Assembly: GCA_007129635.1 (NCBI GenBank)
Contig: SKVE01000062.1
Coordinates: forward strand, 1 to 6,705
Origin: Planctomycetaceae bacterium
GTDB lineage: Bacteria; Planctomycetota; Planctomycetia; Pirellulales; Pirellulaceae
Direction: 5' to 3'
Length of the DNA stretch: 6,705 nucleotides
A program made the position numbers and the translations under genes. Each line of letters opens with the position of its first letter. Within the stretch, counting starts at the first letter, position 1. Below are positions 6,037 through 6,705 of this stretch, one piece after another. The notes under the pieces were generated by a model. It did no database searches, was not told the origin of the DNA, and was given only the letters and a program-made list of their open reading frames with translations.

Positions 6037-6705
6037 CCAATCCGCCGTCGCGTGACTCGCATAACTCCTATGATTTTCATGACTCCCACCGGCCGATAAC
6101 CGTGTTGCTGGTAGACGACCAGCCGATCGTTGCCGAGGCCGTACGACGGATGCTGGCTCCTGAAAAGGATATCGCCTTTCATTACTGCCAAGATCCGACC
6201 CAGGCGATCGCGGAAGCCAATTCGCTTCAGCCGACCGTGATCCTGCAGGATCTGGTGATGCCCGAACTGGACGGTCTGACGCTGGTCAAATTCTTCCGAG
6301 CCAACCCGGCGACTCGCGAGGTCCCGCTGATCGTGTTGTCGACCAAGGAGGAGCCGACCATCAAGGCCGAAGCCTTCGGCGTCGGCGCCAATGATTATCT
6401 GGTCAAATTGCCGGATCGCTTGGAGCTGGTCGCGCGCATTCGTTATCACTCCAAAGGCTACATCGCCCAATTGGAACGGAACGAAGCGTATCGGGCACTG
6501 GCGGAGAGTCGCCGTCGGTTGGCCGACGAGGTGGCCGAGGCGGCGAAGTACGTCATGTCGCTGCTGCCCGCACCGCTGACCGAAGGCCCGGTCCGCGTGG
6601 ACTGGCGGTTCATCCCCAGCATGCAATTGGGCGGCGATTCCTTCAGCTATCACTGGCTGGACGACGAACATTTCGCTCTGTTCGTGTTGGACGTCAGCGG
6701 CCACG
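6033..6705 (+). CDS. Response regulator: WspR-like receiver fused to a SpoIIE/PP2C phosphatase domain (partial, 3' end outside window)
   Basis: The first 224 residues are visible. Residues 1-21 are a tail with tripeptide repeats (DSH, NSY, DFH, DSH). The receiver spans about 22-138: ITVLLVDDQ with Asp28/Asp29, phosphoacceptor Asp73 in LQDLVMP, Ser103 in VLSTKEEP, and Lys125 in GANDYLVKLPD. These strings, and ELVARIRYHS after them, are what I recall of WspR, the Wsp output protein. A helical linker follows (138-178). The next segment is not GGDEF: LLPAPL, then PSMQLGGDSF (196-205) and LFVLDVSGHG at the edge, the N-terminal metal-binding part of SpoIIE/RsbU-type PP2C phosphatases. Expected role: a cytoplasmic Ser/Thr phosphatase controlled by phosphorylation from the divergent CheA, perhaps acting on a STAS or anti-sigma partner; no partner is visible. 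The start has GGAGG six bases upstream. Confidence 0.9.
   Translation, partial: MTNPPSRDSHNSYDFHDSHRPITVLLVDDQPIVAEAVRRMLAPEKDIAFHYCQDPTQAIAEANSLQPTVILQDLVMPELDGLTLVKFFRANPATREVPLIVLSTKEEPTIKAEAFGVGANDYLVKLPDRLELVARIRYHSKGYIAQLERNEAYRALAESRRRLADEVAEAAKYVMSLLPAPLTEGPVRVDWRFIPSMQLGGDSFSYHWLDDEHFALFVLDVSGH
6053..6088 (+). repeat. Second 9-bp array, four units, roughly reverse complement of the first
   Basis: Units are TGACTCGCA, TAACTCCTA, TGATTTTCA and TGACTCCCA. The reverse complement of the last, TGGGAGTCA, differs by one base from TGGGAATCA at 6009-6017 of the upstream array. The units lie in frame within the response regulator and encode its N-terminal tripeptides DSH, NSY, DFH, DSH. Confidence 0.6.

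Larger units (their letters stand above)
6009..6088 (+). promoter_or_regulatory. Potential hairpin that covers the response regulator ribosome binding site
   Basis: Bases 6009-6020 are complementary to 6077-6088 at 11 of 12 positions (one A-C mismatch). Directly inside, GGGAG at 6021-6025, part of the Shine-Dalgarno, can pair with CTCCT at 6065-6069 with one G-U pair, leaving a 7-base bulge. The start codon at 6033 would lie in the loop. Pairing was worked out by eye, with no energy calculation. If it forms, translation of the upstream small ORF would be expected to open it. Confidence 0.35.

Noticed and set aside
5978..6055. Alternative 25-codon Met/Gly-rich frame through the 9-bp array (ATG at 5978)
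   Set aside because: It has no ribosome binding site at a usable distance and ends well inside the response regulator. The frame starting at 5962 has both a strong site and an ATGA junction.
5973..6088. CRISPR array
   Set aside because: The units are 9 bases with no spacers; this is a simple tandem repeat.
6015..6704. Long open frame of 229 codons on the minus strand opposite the response regulator
   Set aside because: No family resemblance in its translation, while the plus strand encodes clear receiver and phosphatase motifs. Long antisense frames are common opposite GC-rich genes.

Overview
The window holds one chemosensory signalling module laid out as two divergent transcription units. 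The minus strand carries cheA (hybrid kinase with receiver), then cheW, then a methyl-accepting chemotaxis protein (MCP) gene. Consecutive genes overlap by four bases (ATGA, then GTGA), so this is a tightly coupled operon. The plus strand carries a response regulator whose receiver domain reads like that of WspR but is followed by the start of a SpoIIE/PP2C-type phosphatase domain; the window edge cuts it off. A possible 24-codon reading frame with its own strong ribosome binding site sits just upstream and overlaps it by ATGA.

Layout: 1-30, end of the region downstream of the MCP gene, nothing recognised; 31-2283, MCP (minus); 2280-2846, cheW (minus); 2843-5860, cheA-REC (minus); 5861-5961, divergent control region with an AT-rich island; 5962-6036, candidate small ORF (plus); 6033-6705, response regulator/phosphatase (plus, partial). 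Two short arrays of 9-bp units, in opposite orientation, flank the start of the response regulator and could fold into a hairpin that covers its Shine-Dalgarno sequence.

How it should work (inference from the families): the MCP senses a signal through a large extracytoplasmic helical domain. CheW, and the extra CheW-like domain inside CheA, couple it to CheA. CheA phosphorylates its two HPt histidines and passes phosphate to its own receiver and to the divergent regulator, which would then switch a phosphatase on or off. The Wsp system of Pseudomonas has the same kind of parts (MCP, CheW, CheA-REC, WspR) but its output is a GGDEF diguanylate cyclase. Here the output would be a Ser/Thr phosphatase, typically acting on a STAS-type or anti-sigma partner. 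No cheR, cheB, cheY, flagellar gene or phosphatase target is visible, so this looks like an 'alternative cellular function' chemosensory system rather than a flagellar one.

Organism: the DNA is GC-rich, the regulator is a receiver/SpoIIE fusion, Shine-Dalgarno use is uneven, and short TGGGA-type 9-mers occur between genes. Together these fit a planctomycete (Pirellulales-like), but this is a guess from style; a delta-proteobacterial or other GC-rich host is not excluded.
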